A DNA stretch of 64,000 nt from Amycolatopsis japonica (GTDB lineage Bacteria; Actinomycetota; Actinomycetes; Mycobacteriales; Pseudonocardiaceae), in NCBI RefSeq assembly GCF_000732925.1, contig NZ_CP008953.1:4154001-4218000 (forward strand), written 5' to 3'. Under the pieces are notes generated by a model. That model was not told the DNA's origin. It did not search any database and was given only the letters and a program-made list of their open reading frames with translations. A program made the position numbers and the translations under genes. Every line of letters starts with the position of its first letter. Positions within the stretch are counted from its first letter, which is position 1. Shown here piece by piece: positions 24,179 through 32,442 of the stretch.

Positions 24179-25256
24179 AGGCGTGTGCTCCGAGGGCATC
24201 GGTGCTGTCGACGAATTGGTCGATGGCCCCGGTCAACGGCAGGTCGCGCAGAGCGGGGTCGTCGATGGTCGCGATCAGGGCCGCTGCGAAGCGCTCGGCG
24301 TGCAGCACCCGGTAGGGCCGGTCGTGGAACGAGCGCGTGCGGTCGTCGACCGGTTCGGTGAGTCCGGTCTCGTTGTGCAGGGCTGCGACGGTTTCATAGG
24401 CGATGGCCAAGTGGTGCTCCCGCTCATGCCAGCCGGTCGCCGCCAGACCTGCGGTGAGTATCGGTGTCAGCCGCGCCGCGCAGGGCAAGCGGGCGAAGGC
24501 GCTGCCGAGCCATTTGCCGTAAGGCGGATAGACCCGGCCGAGGAGCAGGCACAGGCGCATCAGATCGCGGCCGAGGCGCGCCGCGATGATCGCCGAGCCG
24601 AGTTCGTCGCCGACGTCGCCGCAGCGGCCGACGAAGGGTTCTTCCTGGCTGAGGCGTTGCCATTGGCAGGCCAGCAGGTAACGCCACACGTCGTCGGGAT
24701 ACCAGGCCAGCCGTCGTCGGACCGGGTGCAACCGGGCCAGACCATCGTGGAAGACCACGCCGGCGGTGGCTCCGGCGAGAACCTGGGTGGGGGTGGCCAG
24801 CCAGTCGAGGGTGGTGATTTCGTCCCGGGGATCGAAGCCGAGGTAGCCCGTCAGCCAGGCACCGAGTTCGGCGACCACGACACCGTGCTGGATGCGTCCG
24901 TGCGCCGGCCGCATGTGCCGCGTCCCCTGGTCCCCGATCGGGACCAGGTTGGTGGAATATCCGGCGATTGTGGCGGGCAGTCGCTCGGCGAGCATGTCGG
25001 CGATCCTGGCGCCGTGTTCGGCGAGTTCGCTGGGGCCCAGGAACAATTGCAGGCGCGGGCCCCAGTCGTGGTCGGTGGAGCGGGCGGTGTCGAACCCAAG
25101 CACCTCGGAGCCGGGACCGATCAACGCCGCGGTGTGGGCCAGGCCGGGAAAATGCCGGGACAGCAGGGGATGCACCGCCTCGCCATAGAGGCGGCCCGAC
25201 AGTTCCGCTCCGGAGACGAACGCTGGAGGCACGCGGAGCAGCATGCCCGACGACAT
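24129..25256 (-). CDS. DUF4037 (nucleotidyltransferase-like) protein
   Basis: 375 residues from ATG 25256; longer starts up to 25307 exist but add a segment atypical for the family. The stretch GSEVLGFDTARSTDHDWGPRLQLFL carries the Asp-His-Asp pattern of DUF4037, which is related to nucleotidyltransferase folds. Its function is unknown. It is convergent with the ATP-grasp gene (50-base overlap) and divergent from the SGNH hydrolase, so it is probably outside the cluster. Confidence 0.8.
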   Translation of the reverse strand: MSSGMLLRVPPAFVSGAELSGRLYGEAVHPLLSRHFPGLAHTAALIGPGSEVLGFDTARSTDHDWGPRLQLFLGPSELAEHGARIADMLAERLPATIAGYSTNLVPIGDQGTRHMRPAHGRIQHGVVVAELGAWLTGYLGFDPRDEITTLDWLATPTQVLAGATAGVVFHDGLARLHPVRRRLAWYPDDVWRYLLACQWQRLSQEEPFVGRCGDVGDELGSAIIAARLGRDLMRLCLLLGRVYPPYGKWLGSAFARLPCAARLTPILTAGLAATGWHEREHHLAIAYETVAALHNETGLTEPVDDRTRSFHDRPYRVLHAERFAAALIATIDDPALRDLPLTGAIDQFVDSTDALGAHAFTRRFAQAVFPHHREQ

Positions 25257-25310
25257 GCTCGTCCCGCGACCGGATTCAGCGACGACATACCGCGCCAGTA
25301 ACATCAAGGC

Positions 25311-26069
25311 ATGACCAACCGCTTAGTTTGTCTCGGTGATTCCTTCACTGAGGGTGTCGGCGACGAGGACCCGTCGTCCCCCAACGGCGTCCGCGGCTGG
25401 GCCGACCGCGTCGCGGGCACGCTCGCGGCGAATCACGAAGACTTCCGCTACGCCAACCTCGCGATCCGCGGCAAGCTCCTCGGTCAGGTCCTCACGGAGC
25501 AGCTCGACCCGGCGCTCGCGCTGAACCCGGATCTCGTGACGCTCTACGCCGGCGGCAACGACCTGATGCGGCCGAAGGTCGACATCGACGCCCTCATCGA
25601 GGATTACGACGTCGCGGTCGGCAAGGTGGTCGCCACCGGGGCGCGGGTCGTCCTGTTCACCGGTGTCGACGGGGTCGAAGACGCGTTGTTCCGCAGGATC
25701 CGGGGCCGCGTCGCGATCTACAACGAGCACGTCCGCGGGATCGCCGCACGCCATGGAGCGCTTCTGGTGGACATGTGGGCGATGCGCCAGTTGCGGGACA
25801 GGCGGCTCTGGGCGCCGGATCGTCTGCACCTGAACTCGTTGGGGCACAACGAGATCGCCATCGCCGTCCTCGACGCGCTCGGCGAGCCGCACAAGCTGAC
25901 GCCCGCCACGCTCGGGCCGCGGCCGTCGTTGAGCCCGCAAGCACGGCGAACCGAAAACCTGCAGTGGGGCAAGGAGCACGCCGTCCCGTGGATCAAACGC
26001 AGGCTGCGGGGCGAGTCCTCGGGCGACGCGCTCATGCCGAAGCGGCCGACGATGGACCCCTACGCCTGA
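25311..26069 (+). CDS. SGNH/GDSL-family hydrolase
   Basis: 252 residues from ATG 25311. All four SGNH blocks are present: CLGDSFTEG (nucleophile Ser), the Gly of block II, YAGGNDLMRP (block III Asn) and DRLHLNSLGH (catalytic Asp and His). There is no signal peptide, so a cytoplasmic esterase or lipase is expected. The basic C-terminal 60 residues (IKRRLRGES) are common in actinobacterial members. It overlaps the convergent TetR gene by 10 bases. Confidence 0.9.
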   Translation: MTNRLVCLGDSFTEGVGDEDPSSPNGVRGWADRVAGTLAANHEDFRYANLAIRGKLLGQVLTEQLDPALALNPDLVTLYAGGNDLMRPKVDIDALIEDYDVAVGKVVATGARVVLFTGVDGVEDALFRRIRGRVAIYNEHVRGIAARHGALLVDMWAMRQLRDRRLWAPDRLHLNSLGHNEIAIAVLDALGEPHKLTPATLGPRPSLSPQARRTENLQWGKEHAVPWIKRRLRGESSGDALMPKRPTMDPYA

Positions 26070-26632
26070 CGCGGCCGAAGCCCGTCGAAGAGGATGCAGA
26101 TCGTCCGGGCCCGGAATTCGGGTCCGGCATGCTCCGCCGCCTTCGCGGTTCCGATGATGACCGCGATCAGTTCTTCGACGCCGAGGTCCTTGCGGACGTC
26201 GCCGGTGTCCTGCGCCCGGCGGAGCAGCACGCCGAGCGCGTCCTTCAGACGGACACCGATGACCGACCCCGCCGACGGCACGCTGACGCCGGCCGCCGAC
26301 AGGGCTTCGAAGTAGGCGTTCTTGGCGCCGGACATCTCGATCCAGCCGGTCAGGAAGCCGAAGAACGCGGCGCCCGGGTCGGACGAGTCGGCGGCAACCG
26401 TGGCCTCCGCTTCGTCGACGAAGCGGTGCAGGCGCGCGAAGAGCACCGCTTCCAGCAGCGCTTCTTTCGTCGGAAAGTGCCGGAACACCGTACCGACGCC
26501 GACGCCTGCTTCGCGGGCGACCTCTTCGGTGGGCGCACTGGTGCCTTTGGCCGCGAAGACGCGCTCCGCGGCCTCCAACACCCGTGTGCGGTTACGGCGG
26601 GCATCGGCTCGGAGCGGTTTCTCGTCCGTCAC
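26060..26632 (-). CDS. TetR family transcriptional regulator
   Basis: 190 residues. The N-terminal helix-turn-helix is clear: ADARRNRTRVLEAAERVFAAKG, then TEEVAREAGVGVGTVFRHFPTKEALLEAV. The ligand domain is variable, and a cognate target is not obvious. It is transcribed apart from the SRPBCC gene, about 30 bases away, which runs in the same direction. Confidence 0.9.
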   Translation of the reverse strand: MTDEKPLRADARRNRTRVLEAAERVFAAKGTSAPTEEVAREAGVGVGTVFRHFPTKEALLEAVLFARLHRFVDEAEATVAADSSDPGAAFFGFLTGWIEMSGAKNAYFEALSAAGVSVPSAGSVIGVRLKDALGVLLRRAQDTGDVRKDLGVEELIAVIIGTAKAAEHAGPEFRARTICILFDGLRPRQA

Positions 26633-26662
26633 AGCGGGGATCCTAGACCCGTTGTCGAGCGC

Positions 26663-27100
26663 CTAGTCGGGCATCTCGTCCAACACGCGCGCCAGGGCCT
26701 TCGGCACCCCGGTCCGCCAGCCGCCGCCCATGATCCGGCGCGACATACGTTGGAAGTCGTCGTCCGGGTCGAAGCCCTCGTGGCTCAGGAACAGCCTGGT
26801 CCCATGGCCCTCCGGCACGAGCCGCCAGGTGACCGTCCACTCCGGACCCCAGCTGATGCTGAGCAGCCGCTCCGGCTCCACGGCCAATACCTCGCAGGCG
26901 ACCGGGCCGCCCGCGAAACCCGCGGCGGGAACAGGATCCGCGAGGAGCTCGAATCGGTGTCCCACAACGGGTTTGATGTCGTTCGGCATCCGAAGCCAGC
27001 GTTCCAGCAGTTGGGGTTCGGTCAACGCGCGCCACACCTTGCGCGGCGGATGCGCCAGGAACTGGTCGACGTGAACGGCCGTCGGATCGTCGTCGTTCAG
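26663..27100 (-). CDS. SRPBCC/AHSA1-type protein, probable CTG start
   Basis: The family core is clear (VWRALTEPQLLERWL, then WRLVPEGHGTRLFLSHEGF). GTG 27037 would remove the first beta strand; the frame continues upstream as PTAVHVDQFLAHPPRKVW, a normal AHSA1 start. The only sensible initiation codon there is CTG 27100, which has GAGGAGGA three bases before it and overlaps the ArsR stop codon as CTGA. That gives 145 residues. ArsR-SRPBCC pairs are a common arrangement. Confidence 0.75.
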   Translation of the reverse strand: MNDDDPTAVHVDQFLAHPPRKVWRALTEPQLLERWLRMPNDIKPVVGHRFELLADPVPAAGFAGGPVACEVLAVEPERLLSISWGPEWTVTWRLVPEGHGTRLFLSHEGFDPDDDFQRMSRRIMGGGWRTGVPKALARVLDEMPD

Positions 27101-27414
27101 AAGTCCTCCTCGTCCAGCAGGTCGCGCAGGTTCCCCAGCTTTCCGCGCCAGTACCGCTCATAGGGCGAAAGCCAGTCGGAGACTTCTCGCAGCGGCGCGG
27201 CGTCCAGAGAGTAGACGCGATTGCGGCCCTGCCTCTCCTCCCGGACGAGCCCGGCCTCACGGAGCACCCGAAGGTGTTCCGACAGGCTCGGCCGCCGCAT
27301 GTCGAACCGTTCGGCGATCTCCCCCGCCGCCCGCGGACCGTCGAGGAGGATGCCCAGCACTTCCCGCCGGGCCGGATTGGCCAGCGCGGCGAAGACGTCG
27401 TCGTTGACCGGCAC
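27097..27414 (-). CDS. ArsR family transcriptional regulator
   Basis: 105 residues from GTG 27414. The winged helix is plain: FAALANPARREVLGILLDGPRAAGEIAERFDMRRPSLSEHLRVLREAGLV. It has no metal-binding ELCVCDL motif, so it belongs to the non-metal group usually paired with SRPBCC proteins. It lies between the VOC gene and the SRPBCC gene with overlapping ends, so the three form one operon, probably autoregulated through the inverted repeat at 27814-27829. Confidence 0.9.
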   Translation of the reverse strand: MPVNDDVFAALANPARREVLGILLDGPRAAGEIAERFDMRRPSLSEHLRVLREAGLVREERQGRNRVYSLDAAPLREVSDWLSPYERYWRGKLGNLRDLLDEEDF

Positions 27415-27800
27415 TAGCGCGGCCAGTTCCCGTAGCCCGAAGCTTCGAGCAGCCCCATCGCGTTGCCGTCAGGATCCTTCAGTGACGTCACCCGCCCCCA
27501 CGGCATCTCCTCCGCGTCGCCGACCTCGACGCCTTGGGCGCGGAGCTCCGCGATGTCGGCGTCGACGTCCGTGGTGGTCAGCTGGAAATGCACACGCGTG
27601 TCGTGATCCAGCCCGCCGACCGCGCGATCGACGAGGACGAGCCCGGTGTCCGCCCCCTTGGGGCCGACCATGACGAACGGACCGTGCGGGCCGCTGACGT
27701 CGACGAGCAGGTCGAAGCCGAGTTTGCCGAGGTAGAAGTCCCGCGCCTCGGTCAGATCGGAGACCGGCACGGTGAGGAATTGGATGCGGTCGATGTTCAT
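27414..27800 (-). CDS. VOC family protein (glyoxalase/bleomycin-resistance-like)
   Basis: 128 residues from ATG 27800 (MNIDRIQFLTVPVSDLTEARDFYLGKLGFDL). Both half-units of the VOC fold are present, the second ending DPDGNAMGLLEA with the usual Glu ligand position. The longer frame to 27863 is rejected because it crosses the operator. It is the first gene of the VOC-ArsR-SRPBCC operon. Confidence 0.88.
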   Translation of the reverse strand: MNIDRIQFLTVPVSDLTEARDFYLGKLGFDLLVDVSGPHGPFVMVGPKGADTGLVLVDRAVGGLDHDTRVHFQLTTTDVDADIAELRAQGVEVGDAEEMPWGRVTSLKDPDGNAMGLLEASGYGNWPR

Positions 27801-27813
27801 GGCCCGACCATAC

Positions 27814-27829
27814 GTAGGAGATTTCCTAC
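27814..27829. promoter_or_regulatory. Candidate ArsR operator
   Basis: GTAGGA-N4-TCCTAC is a perfect inverted repeat 13 bases upstream of the VOC start, the right place for autoregulation by the operon's ArsR protein. Confidence 0.5.
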
Positions 27830-27853
27830 ATGTCAACTTTCGGCGCCCGTACA

Positions 27854-27873
27854 ACCTCGACATAGATAGAGGT
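27854..27873. promoter_or_regulatory. Candidate MerR-family operator
   Basis: ACCTC-N10-GAGGT resembles MerR-type sites (CCTC...GAGG) and lies 68 bases upstream of the FMN-reductase/MFS/MerR operon, whose last gene encodes a MerR protein. Confidence 0.4.
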
Positions 27874-27940
27874 CCAGGGTTCGTGACCAGCGCCGCAACG
27901 GCTTGAGTTCGCCTATGGACGAACTTTTAGCGTCGTCGCC

Positions 27941-28525
27941 ATGAGCACAGAAACCACCACGCAGTCCCCCATCCGCCTCGCCGTCATCATCGGCAGCGTC
28001 CGGCACGAACGCTTCGCCGACGCCATCACGGGCTGGCTGCTGACCGAACTCGCCACGATCGACGGTGTGGAGGTCGATCCGATCGACCTCGCCGACATCG
28101 ACCTTCCGTTGCAGGGAACGCGGCCCGGTGGCACCGAGACGGTGATCAGCGACAGGCTGCGCGACGCGGACGCCTTCCTCGTCGTCACTCCCGAGTACAA
28201 CCACAGCTTCCCCGCGGCGCTGAAGAACGCGATCGACTGGCACTTCACCGAATGGGCGTACAAGCCCGTCGCGTTCGTCGGCTACGGCGCGGGATCGGGC
28301 GGGATCCGCGCGATCGAGCAACTGCGGCTGATCTTCCCCGAACTGCGCGCCACCACCATCCGCGACGCGGTCCTGCTGAACGCTCCGTGGACCCGCCTCG
28401 GCCCGAACGGCTACGAAGGAACCGAAGGCGAACGCGGCGCGCTGGCCGCCACGATGACCGAACTGGGCTGGTGGGCCCGCACCCTGCGCACCGGACGCGT
28501 CGCGGCTCAGGTGAGTGCGTCATGA
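27941..28525 (+). CDS. NADPH-dependent FMN reductase family protein
   Basis: 194 residues from ATG 27941. Flavodoxin-like fold with the FMN phosphate site IIGSVRHERFADAI, the TPEYNHSFPAALKNAIDW motif and a GYGAGSGG loop, all typical for YieF/ArsH-like reductases. It would reduce quinones or FMN. It is coupled to the MFS gene (ATGA) and the MerR gene, an arrangement seen in oxidant or drug-response operons. Confidence 0.9.
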   Translation: MSTETTTQSPIRLAVIIGSVRHERFADAITGWLLTELATIDGVEVDPIDLADIDLPLQGTRPGGTETVISDRLRDADAFLVVTPEYNHSFPAALKNAIDWHFTEWAYKPVAFVGYGAGSGGIRAIEQLRLIFPELRATTIRDAVLLNAPWTRLGPNGYEGTEGERGALAATMTELGWWARTLRTGRVAAQVSAS

Positions 28526-29964
28526 ACCGCCTGACCGGACGGGAGCTGCGCATCGCGGCGGTGATCGCGCTCGGCGGGCTGATGGCCGTTCTCGACACCA
28601 CGATCGTCGCCGTCGCGCTGCCGCGGTTCATGACCACCTTCTCCGCGTCGCTCACCACGATCCAGTGGATCGCGACCGGCTACGCGCTCGGCATGGTCGC
28701 GGCGATGCCGCTCGCGGCGACCTTCGCGCAACGGTGGGGAGCGCGCCGGGTCTATCTGGCCGCGCTGCTCGTGTTCGCGGTGGCGTCCGTGGCCGCCGGT
28801 GCGGCCGGTGATCTGGGCTGGCTGATCGCCGCACGGGTCGTCCAAGGTCTCGCGGGCGGCCTGATCAACCCCTTGGGGATGACCATCGGCTTCGGCGCGG
28901 TGGCCCCGGAACGCCGAAGCCGGATGACCACGATCACCGGACTTCCCTTGCTGATCGGGCCGATCCTCGGCCCGATGCTCGGCGGGATCCTGCTCGACGC
29001 GCTGTCGTGGCGGGCACTGTTCTTCATCACCGTTCCGCCCGCCCTGCTCGCCGTCGCAGGGGTGCTCCGCTGGGTGCCCGCCGACGTCCCGTCGGCCGAA
29101 CGCATTCCGATCGACGTGGCCGGTGGTCTCCTGCTCGTCCCGGGTGTCGTCGCGGTGGCGTACGGATTCAGCGAAGAGACGGCAGGTCTCGAGTTCCGGG
29201 TGGCGATCGTCGCCGTCGGGCTGGCGCTCATGGCGGTCTTCACGCGCCGTTCGTGGCGTCATCGCGCACCGCTGCTGAACGTCCGGCTCCTGCGCGACCG
29301 GACGTTCGGGCGCAATGCCGCCATTCTCGTCCTGTACGCCGGGCCGTACTTCGGTTCGATGCTGCTGATGCCCGCCTACATCCAGGTGATCCGCGGCGAC
29401 TCGGCCCTGATCAGCGCGACGATGATGGTTCCGGGCACGATCGGGATGGGCATCGCCATCCAGTTCGCCGCCCGCCTCCTGGAACGCTTCGGCCCGCGGA
29501 TCGTCGTCGGGACCGGGCTGAGCCTGGCGGTCGCCTCGACCGCGCTGACCGTCCTCGTCCTCGCGCCGGACACGTCGTACACGGTGCTGGCGATCTTGGG
29601 CGTACTCCAAGGTGCGGGCACCGGAGCGATCATGATGCCCACCATCGTGAGCGCGGGCCGCGACCTGCGGGGCCCGGATCTCGCGTCCGGTTCCACGATC
29701 CTCCCGCTGGCCAGCACCATCGCGAGCGCGGTCGGCACCGCGGCGGTGAGCGCGGTGTTCACCGGGCTGATCGCGGGTGCCACCGGAGGACAGGGGCTCG
29801 CCGCGGTGAACGTTTCGCCGGCGCTCACCGGGGAGATCGTCGACGCGTATCGTCTGACCCTCGTCGGCGTGCTCGCGGTCATGGTGCTCGCCCTGGTGGT
29901 CAGGCTGCGGACCCGGCCCACCACCCCGACAGCGGAACCCACGACGGTACGGAGCGCGGCATGA
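28522..29964 (+). CDS. MFS transporter, DHA2 (14-helix) drug exporter type
   Basis: 480 residues from ATG 28522, overlapping the reductase stop. It shows the DHA2 hallmarks: LDTTIVAVALPRF in helix 1, an Arg-containing motif near WGARRVYL, and motif C GPILGPMLGGILL. The length and hydrophobic pattern fit 14 helices. Likely drug or toxic compound efflux, controlled by the downstream MerR protein. Confidence 0.9.
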   Translation: MNRLTGRELRIAAVIALGGLMAVLDTTIVAVALPRFMTTFSASLTTIQWIATGYALGMVAAMPLAATFAQRWGARRVYLAALLVFAVASVAAGAAGDLGWLIAARVVQGLAGGLINPLGMTIGFGAVAPERRSRMTTITGLPLLIGPILGPMLGGILLDALSWRALFFITVPPALLAVAGVLRWVPADVPSAERIPIDVAGGLLLVPGVVAVAYGFSEETAGLEFRVAIVAVGLALMAVFTRRSWRHRAPLLNVRLLRDRTFGRNAAILVLYAGPYFGSMLLMPAYIQVIRGDSALISATMMVPGTIGMGIAIQFAARLLERFGPRIVVGTGLSLAVASTALTVLVLAPDTSYTVLAILGVLQGAGTGAIMMPTIVSAGRDLRGPDLASGSTILPLASTIASAVGTAAVSAVFTGLIAGATGGQGLAAVNVSPALTGEIVDAYRLTLVGVLAVMVLALVVRLRTRPTTPTAEPTTVRSAA

Positions 29965-30326
29965 CGACAACGACACTCGGTGCACACCTGACCATCGGCG
30001 AGGTCGCGAGCAAGGCCGGGGTCTCGGCCAACGCCGTCCGGTACTACGAGCGCTACCGCGTCATCACAGCCGAGCGCACCGCGGGCAACGCACGCCGCTT
30101 CACGGTCGACGCCATCTGCCGGATCCGGCTCGCGGTCGCCGCCCAGCGGGTCGGGCTCAGCCTCGCCGAAAGCGCGGAGATCCTGGCCGAGATCCCGCCG
30201 ATGTCCCCCGATCTCGAGCAGTGGTCGCGCGCGGGGCAACGGCTCATCGACGCCGGGCAGGCCCGCATCGCCGAACTCACCTCGGTGGTCGACGAGTACC
30301 GGACGCTCGAGTTCCTCAGGAATTGA
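29961..30326 (+). CDS. MerR family transcriptional regulator
   Basis: 121 residues from ATG 29961, overlapping the MFS stop (ATGA). The N-terminal winged helix reads LTIGEVASKAGVSANAVRYYERYRVI. There is only one cysteine (in ICRIR), so it does not have the metal or Fe-S cysteine cluster of MerR, CueR or SoxR; an organic ligand is more likely. A probable site is the inverted repeat at 27854-27873. Confidence 0.88.
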   Translation: MTTTTLGAHLTIGEVASKAGVSANAVRYYERYRVITAERTAGNARRFTVDAICRIRLAVAAQRVGLSLAESAEILAEIPPMSPDLEQWSRAGQRLIDAGQARIAELTSVVDEYRTLEFLRN

Positions 30327-30383
30327 ACGGTGCTTCCGCGGGGTTCGTCCAGCGGAACCGGGGTCCAGCGGCCCGTGGACCAA

Positions 30384-30438
30384 GTCCGTGAAGGCCTCCT
30401 TACCTACCCTGAGGGTAGTGAAGGAGGCCTTCACGGAC
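30384..30438. repeat. Dispersed palindrome, GTCCGTGAAGGCCTCCTT type
   Basis: Long arms GTCCGTGAAGGCCTCCTT / AAGGAGGCCTTCACGGAC, with an inner CTACCCTGAGGGTAG stem. It lies between the convergent MerR and SPFH genes. Related copies are at 52009-52064 and 58577-58631. A bidirectional terminator role is plausible. Confidence 0.85.
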
Positions 30439-30510
30439 CTGCCGAACCCCGCAAGAAACACGAGAGAGGGCCGCCCCGAACAGGACGACCCTCTCTCACG
30501 TCGAAACGGC

Positions 30511-31869
30511 TCAGCGCTGCGGCGGCGGACCACCCTGCGGACCGCCGAACGGACCCTGCTGCGGGAACGGCCCGCTGCCCGGTCCCTGCGACGGCGGGCC
30601 CTGGTACGGACCACCCTGCGGCCCCGCGGGCGGCTGCGGCTGCGGCAGCCGCGAAGGCGGCGGGGCCTGCGGAGGCTCCGGAGCAGCCTCCGGCTCGGGA
30701 GCCGGAGCGGCCTTCGGGACCTGACGCGGAGCGGGCGGCTCCTGCCGCGGCGTCGCGACGCCCAGCGCCGGAACTTCCTTGCGCGCCACGGCTTCCGCGG
30801 CCGCGACGGCCTCGGCGACCTTCGGGTCGCTGGAGGTGTCGAACCAGCCCTGGACCTCTTCGTCCTCCAGGTCCGGCTTCTCGACCGGGTCTTCCTTCGG
30901 CGGCTCGTAGCGGAACACACCGTCGTCGCCAGGGGCGCCGAGCGCGCGGGCGAAGCCTTCCAGGGCCTTGCCGTAGTCGCTCGGGATCATCCAGACCTTG
31001 TTCGCGTCGCCCTGCGCCATCTGCGGCAGGGTCTGCAGGTACTGGTACGCCAAAACCTCGGGCGTCGGGCGCCCGGCCTTGATCGCCGCGAAGACCTTCT
31101 CGATGGCCTTCGCCTGCCCCTGCGCCTGCAGGTACCGGGCGGCACGCTCACCCTGCGCCCGCAGGATCCGCGACTGCCGCTCGGCCTCCGCGCTCAGGAT
31201 CGCGGCCTGCTTGGCACCTTCGGCCGCGAGGATCTGGCTCTGCTTCTGACCTTCGGCGGTCTTGATCGCCGATTCCCGCTGACCTTCGGCGGTCAGGATC
31301 ATCGCGCGCTTCTCACGGTCGGCGCGCATCTGCTTCTCCATCGAATCCTGGATGGAGGGCGGCGGGTCGATCGCCTTCAGTTCGACACGGGCGACGCGGA
31401 TGCCCCAGCGGCCGGTGGCCTCGTCGAGCACCCCGCGCAGCTGGCTGTTGATCGAGTCACGCGAGGTCAGCGTCTGCTCGAGGCTCATGCCACCGACGAC
31501 GTTACGCAGCGTCGTGGTGGTCAGCTGCTCGACACCGACGATGTAGTTCGAGATCTCGTAGACCGCGGCCCTCGAGTCGGTGACCTGGAAGTACACGACC
31601 GTGTCGATGGACACGGTCAGGTTGTCCTCGGTGATCACGGGCTGGGGTGGGAAGGAGACGACCTGCTCGCGGAGGTCGATCCGCGCCCGCACCTTGTCCA
31701 GGAAGGGCACCAGAAACGTCAGGCCGGGAGAAGCCACCGTCCGGAACCGGCCCAGCCGTTCGATCACGGCTGACTGCGCCTGTGGCACCACCATGATCGC
31801 CTTGACCACGACGACGACCACGAACAACGCGAGCAGTCCGACGACGATGAACACCACTGTCTCTGACAA
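30511..31869 (-). CDS. SPFH/Band 7 membrane protein (stomatin/QmcA-like)
   Basis: 452 residues from ATG 31869. One N-terminal membrane helix (VVFIVVGLLALFVVVVVV) precedes the Band 7 domain (VVPQAQSAVIERLGRF to about residue 200) and an Ala/Glu-rich coiled-coil region with repeated AEGQ units. The last 70 residues are a Pro/Gly/Gln-rich low-complexity tail (PPSQGPGSGPFPQQ) not usual in family members. It is downstream of an NfeD-like gene; the pair is a classic membrane microdomain module. Confidence 0.9.
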   Translation of the reverse strand: MSETVVFIVVGLLALFVVVVVVKAIMVVPQAQSAVIERLGRFRTVASPGLTFLVPFLDKVRARIDLREQVVSFPPQPVITEDNLTVSIDTVVYFQVTDSRAAVYEISNYIVGVEQLTTTTLRNVVGGMSLEQTLTSRDSINSQLRGVLDEATGRWGIRVARVELKAIDPPPSIQDSMEKQMRADREKRAMILTAEGQRESAIKTAEGQKQSQILAAEGAKQAAILSAEAERQSRILRAQGERAARYLQAQGQAKAIEKVFAAIKAGRPTPEVLAYQYLQTLPQMAQGDANKVWMIPSDYGKALEGFARALGAPGDDGVFRYEPPKEDPVEKPDLEDEEVQGWFDTSSDPKVAEAVAAAEAVARKEVPALGVATPRQEPPAPRQVPKAAPAPEPEAAPEPPQAPPPSRLPQPQPPAGPQGGPYQGPPSQGPGSGPFPQQGPFGGPQGGPPPQR

Positions 31870-31915
31870 CTACCTTCCCCTTACGTAGAAACCTGTTGCG
31901 GTGCGGCCGTCCGGC

Positions 31916-32347
31916 TCACAGCTCGGCCGAGACGACCGCCGTGGCGCCCGAGATCTCGACGACCGTCACCGATGTCCCCGGGGCGATCGGTTCCCCTTCG
32001 GTCATGCATCGTGCCGACCAGACGTCGCCCGCCAGCTTCACCTGGCCCGCTTCGACGTCCACTGTGGACACTACTACCGCTCGCGCGCCGATCAGCGCGT
32101 CGGTGTTGGTCTTGATGTCCGGCCCCGAGAGGAACCGGCGCTTGAGGGTCGGCCGGACGAGCGCGAGCATCCCGACCGAGACGACGGCGAACACCGCGAC
32201 GTCGATGAACGGGTTCCCGGTCAAGGCGGCCGAGCCCGCCCCGAACAGGGCCCCGACGCCGACCATGAGCAGGAACAGATCACCCGAGAGCAGCTCGGCG
32301 ATGATCAAGAGGATGCCGGCGATCAGCCAGATGAGAGCGCCTGTCAT
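31916..32347 (-). CDS. NfeD-like membrane protein
   Basis: 143 residues. Two or three N-terminal helices (LIWLIAGILLIIAELLSGDLFLLMVGVGALFGAG) precede a C-terminal OB-fold domain (GARAVVVSTVDVEAGQVKLAGDVWSA). This is the short NfeD form that partners with SPFH proteins, and the SPFH gene follows 46 bases downstream. Confidence 0.9.
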   Translation of the reverse strand: MTGALIWLIAGILLIIAELLSGDLFLLMVGVGALFGAGSAALTGNPFIDVAVFAVVSVGMLALVRPTLKRRFLSGPDIKTNTDALIGARAVVVSTVDVEAGQVKLAGDVWSARCMTEGEPIAPGTSVTVVEISGATAVVSAEL

Positions 32348-32442
32348 GCGTTCATGCTCCCAGATCGCGTCGATTCATACCGAAGAAGCGAAACCGACGT
32401 GACCGACGCGTGACCTTGAGTGACCTCGCGCAAATCGGTCAT

